64,000 bases of DNA from positions 62,001 through 126,000 of the forward strand of contig CAJXYU010000003.1 of NCBI GenBank assembly GCA_913063155.1, written 5' to 3'. This document shows positions 61,745 to 64,000 of the stretch, one piece after another (position 1 is the first letter of the stretch; every line of letters starts with the position of its first letter). The position numbers were made by a program, and so were the translations under genes. Source of the DNA: an uncultured Desulfovibrio sp. (GTDB taxonomy: Bacteria > Desulfobacterota > Desulfovibrionia > Desulfovibrionales > Desulfovibrionaceae). The notes beneath the pieces were generated by a model, which had not been told where the DNA came from, did no database searches, and saw only the letters and a program-made list of their open reading frames with translations.

Positions 61745-61774
61745 GCCGCCCCTTACAGGACGGCCCTTTTTTAT
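61745..61774 (+). terminator. Terminator after the AsmA-like gene
   Basis: gggccg / cggccc stem with loop ccccttacagga, then T6. Confidence 0.8.
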
Positions 61775-61816
61775 GCGCGTCTTGCTGGAAGGCTCGCAAT
61801 AGTATAAGGATGATAC

Positions 61817-63496
61817 ATGGATACGCCTTCCCTCCCCACATATACCGCAGAGCCGGTATTGGATGACGGAATACTCATGAACATCCGTCTCTCCATTGCC
61901 GGGAAGACATGGCACCTCTGGGGACGAAACGGCATGGACAGGGAAACGACTCTGGCCCGGGCCTGCCCGACCGGAGTACTGCCGGTGCTCCTGGGCGCGG
62001 GCCTCGGCCACTGCCTCAGGGAGCTGGCCGAACGCGGGCCGGTGGCCGTGGTGGACAGAGAGGCCTCCATCAGAAAACTGACCGGAGTGCTGAAGCCGGC
62101 GCACGAAAACATCACTCTCATCGACACCGTCGACCCGCAGCAAGCCCTGCTTGAACTCGCCCGATGGAGGCAGGCCAACGGCGCAGCCCCTCTGCACCCC
62201 GTTCGCTTTTCCCTCTACCAAAGGTTGGCTCCCGCATATTACGGACTGATAGCCAAGACTTTGGAAACCGAAACCCAAACCGACTTCTGGCAGCAGGCGC
62301 AGTATCCAAAATTCCAAAACACGAAACCACGCATTCTTTTCTTCAAGGCCAAGTACTTCCTGAGCAACGAAATCTGCAACGCCCTTTCCAGGCTTGACGT
62401 TCCGTACGAGGCCTTCCAGGTGGAGACCGGCGGGGTCGCGGCAAACGACTATGTGGAGAGCCTGCTCAAAGCCATCCTGCGGTACAAACCGGACTTCGTC
62501 CTGACCGTGAACCACTTCGGGCTGGACAGAGAGGGCAAAATCACAGGGATGTTGGAACGCATGGGCCTGCCCCTGGCTTCATGGTTCGTGGACAATCCCC
62601 ACCTGATCCTTTACCGCTACAAGGGGCTCGACGCCTCCAATGTGGTCTTATTCTCCTTTGACGCCAGCAATCTGACCGAACTTTCCAACGCCGGATTCAG
62701 AAATGTCCACTACCTTCCACTGGCCACGGACTCCGAGCGGTTCAAACCGGGGCTCGCCCCAAAATTCAAGACCTGGCGTTCCGCAGTCTCCTTTGTTGGC
62801 AATTCCATGACCACGGCAGTGGACCGGACTCTCAGGCAAGCCGCTCCGTCGCCGCTCCTACGGAAGCAATATACGGAAATCGCCGCTGCTTTCGGCGAGT
62901 CCGAAGAGGTTTACGTTTCCAGATTCATCGAACGAAGCTACCCGGAACTGGCAGAGGAAATAGCCCGATCCGACAGTATTGAGCGGCAACTGGCGCTGGA
63001 AAGCCTCATCACCTGGGAATCCACCCGGCTCTATCGCCTGAAATGCATCCAAGCGACCCTCGAATTCAGCCCGCTCATCGTGGGCGACCAGGCATGGAAA
63101 ACGCTGCTTCCGGACGACGGTTCCTGGCGGCATCTCCCGCTGCTGCACTACTACAAGGACCTACCCGCGTTCTACCCCTGCTCGGACATCAACTTCAACT
63201 GCACCAGCCTGCAGATGAAAGGAGCGGTCAACCAGCGGGTCTTCGACGTCCCCGCCTGCGGCGGTTTCCTTCTCACCGACTACAGAGCGCAGATGGAGAC
63301 CCTCTTCGAACCGGAGACCGAAGTAGCTATATATAATGATGTGAATGAAATTTCCGAACGAATCTCTCATTTCCTCCGTCATCCCGCAGAGCGGAAAGCC
63401 ATATCAGTACGGGCCAGAAAGCGGATTCTCGCCCACCACACCTATACACAACGGCTGACTTCCCTTGCCGCGATCATGCGCAAGCAGTTTTCCTAG
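61817..63496 (+). CDS. CgeB-like glycosyltransferase, probably for flagellin glycosylation
   Basis: 559 residues. An N-terminal region (LLGAGLGHCLRELAERGPVA, a SAM/nucleotide-like GAGLGH loop) is followed by a DUF3880/CgeB part (RILFFKAKYFLSNEICNAL, LPLASWFVDNPHLIL) and a C-terminal glycosyl-transferase-type domain (VFDVPACGGFLLTDYRAQME, the common end of CgeB proteins). Such genes lie beside flagellin genes in Desulfovibrionales. The flagellin gene starts 258 bp downstream, so a role in flagellin glycosylation is a reasonable inference. Confidence 0.78.
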   Translation: MDTPSLPTYTAEPVLDDGILMNIRLSIAGKTWHLWGRNGMDRETTLARACPTGVLPVLLGAGLGHCLRELAERGPVAVVDREASIRKLTGVLKPAHENITLIDTVDPQQALLELARWRQANGAAPLHPVRFSLYQRLAPAYYGLIAKTLETETQTDFWQQAQYPKFQNTKPRILFFKAKYFLSNEICNALSRLDVPYEAFQVETGGVAANDYVESLLKAILRYKPDFVLTVNHFGLDREGKITGMLERMGLPLASWFVDNPHLILYRYKGLDASNVVLFSFDASNLTELSNAGFRNVHYLPLATDSERFKPGLAPKFKTWRSAVSFVGNSMTTAVDRTLRQAAPSPLLRKQYTEIAAAFGESEEVYVSRFIERSYPELAEEIARSDSIERQLALESLITWESTRLYRLKCIQATLEFSPLIVGDQAWKTLLPDDGSWRHLPLLHYYKDLPAFYPCSDINFNCTSLQMKGAVNQRVFDVPACGGFLLTDYRAQMETLFEPETEVAIYNDVNEISERISHFLRHPAERKAISVRARKRILAHHTYTQRLTSLAAIMRKQFS

Positions 63497-63634
63497 CCCG
63501 CAACCCCGCAAATAATTCAAACCAAATCTTTATATTAAACCTACAGGGCGCAGTCCTGCCCACTGCAAACGCCCTCCTCCGCATTAATAAACAAAAAAGA
63601 TTCACTTCCATAAATAAAATTACAAAAAGATTCC

Positions 63635-63661
63635 TAAAGTTTTCCTCCGAACAGCCGAAAA
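63635..63661 (+). promoter_or_regulatory. Sigma-28 (FliA) promoter of the flagellin gene
   Basis: TAAAGTTT, 11 nt, GCCGAAAA: one mismatch from the consensus TAAAGTTT-N11-GCCGATAA, 93 bp before the flagellin start. Expression should therefore depend on completion of the hook-basal body. Confidence 0.88.
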
Positions 63662-63754
63662 GTAGATCAAATAGGAAGTGGAAATTCGGCCACAAGTGTT
63701 GTTGGCCGATACTCACGGCAAGGAAGCCGCGAACAATTTCAAGGAGGAAAACGT

Positions 63755-64000
63755 ATGTCCCTCGTTATTAACCACAACATGATGGCGATGAACGCCTCTC
63801 GTAACCTGTCGTCCTCGTACAGCAACCTGGCCACATCCACCAGGCGCCTGTCTTCCGGCCTCCGTGTCGGCACTGCAGCGGACGACGCCGCAGGTTTGGC
63901 GGTCCGCGAACTCATGCGCGCGGACATCACGTCTCTGCAGCAGGGTATCCGAAACGCCAACGACGGTATTTCCCTGATCCAGACGGCGGACGGCGCGCTC
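63755..64000 (+). CDS. Flagellin (3' end outside window)
   Basis: First 82 codons of a flagellin: [20 protein letters not shown], then [20 protein letters not shown] and [16 protein letters not shown], the conserved D0/D1 helices that also carry the TLR5-type region. AAGGAGG lies 7 nt upstream. The reading frame continues past the window. Confidence 0.96.
   Translation, partial: MSLVINHNMMAMNASRNLSSSYSNLATSTRRLSSGLRVGTAADDAAGLAVRELMRADITSLQQGIRNANDGISLIQTADGAL

Overview
The window looks like the chromosome of a Desulfovibrionales bacterium, most likely close to Pseudodesulfovibrio or Desulfovibrio. That is inferred from the GC-rich codon use, the rnj-rpsB-tsf-pyrH-frr-uppS-cdsA-dxr-rseP-tsaB order, a flavin-dependent thymidylate synthase and a second-class EF-G. 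No 16S gene is present, so the genus is a guess.

Layout. 1-5.6 kb is host: the end of a CLC channel, a Gfo/Idh/MocA oxidoreductase, and a GadC-type antiporter followed by glutamate decarboxylase (an acid-resistance pair). 5.64-38.35 kb is a defective transposable (Mu-like) prophage. Its late genes read leftwards (17.9 to 6.3 kb: sheath, tube, chaperone, tape measure, Dit-like protein, baseplate plug, hub, spike, gp25-like, J, DUF2612 and fibre proteins). Its early genes read rightwards (27.9 to 38.3 kb: repressor, transposase A, ATPase B, DUF3164, HU, GemA, Mor). The divergent arrangement resembles BcepMu rather than Mu. The contractile tail module is intact. Terminase, portal and capsid genes are absent, and what remains of the head/baseplate region (20.9-23.1 kb) is scrambled fragments.

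The middle of the prophage (18-29.9 kb) is accessory. It holds an IS66 remnant; a 106-residue protein with a mirror-symmetric six-cysteine C-terminus that resembles a bacteriocin or RiPP-type precursor; small membrane and coiled-coil genes with their own ribosome sites; a membrane-anchored TPR protein with an 11-G tract in its reading frame; a secreted DNA/RNA nuclease; and an ASCH-domain protein. The early region carries the marks of repeated recombination: an exact 168-bp second copy of part of the transposase, an internal tandem duplication in the gene upstream of it, and two paralogous 128-residue proteins.

38.5-64 kb is host: an SsuABC/TauABC-type ABC importer, a pentapeptide-like membrane protein, EF-G2, plsC-rnj, the rpsB to tsaB run (translation, isoprenoid and phospholipid genes), a solitary dnaA next to thyX, a degenerate kinase-like protein, a PLC-like zinc protein, an AsmA-like protein, and a CgeB-like glycosyltransferase directly before a flagellin gene with a textbook sigma-28 promoter. 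No tRNA, rRNA or CRISPR array was seen.
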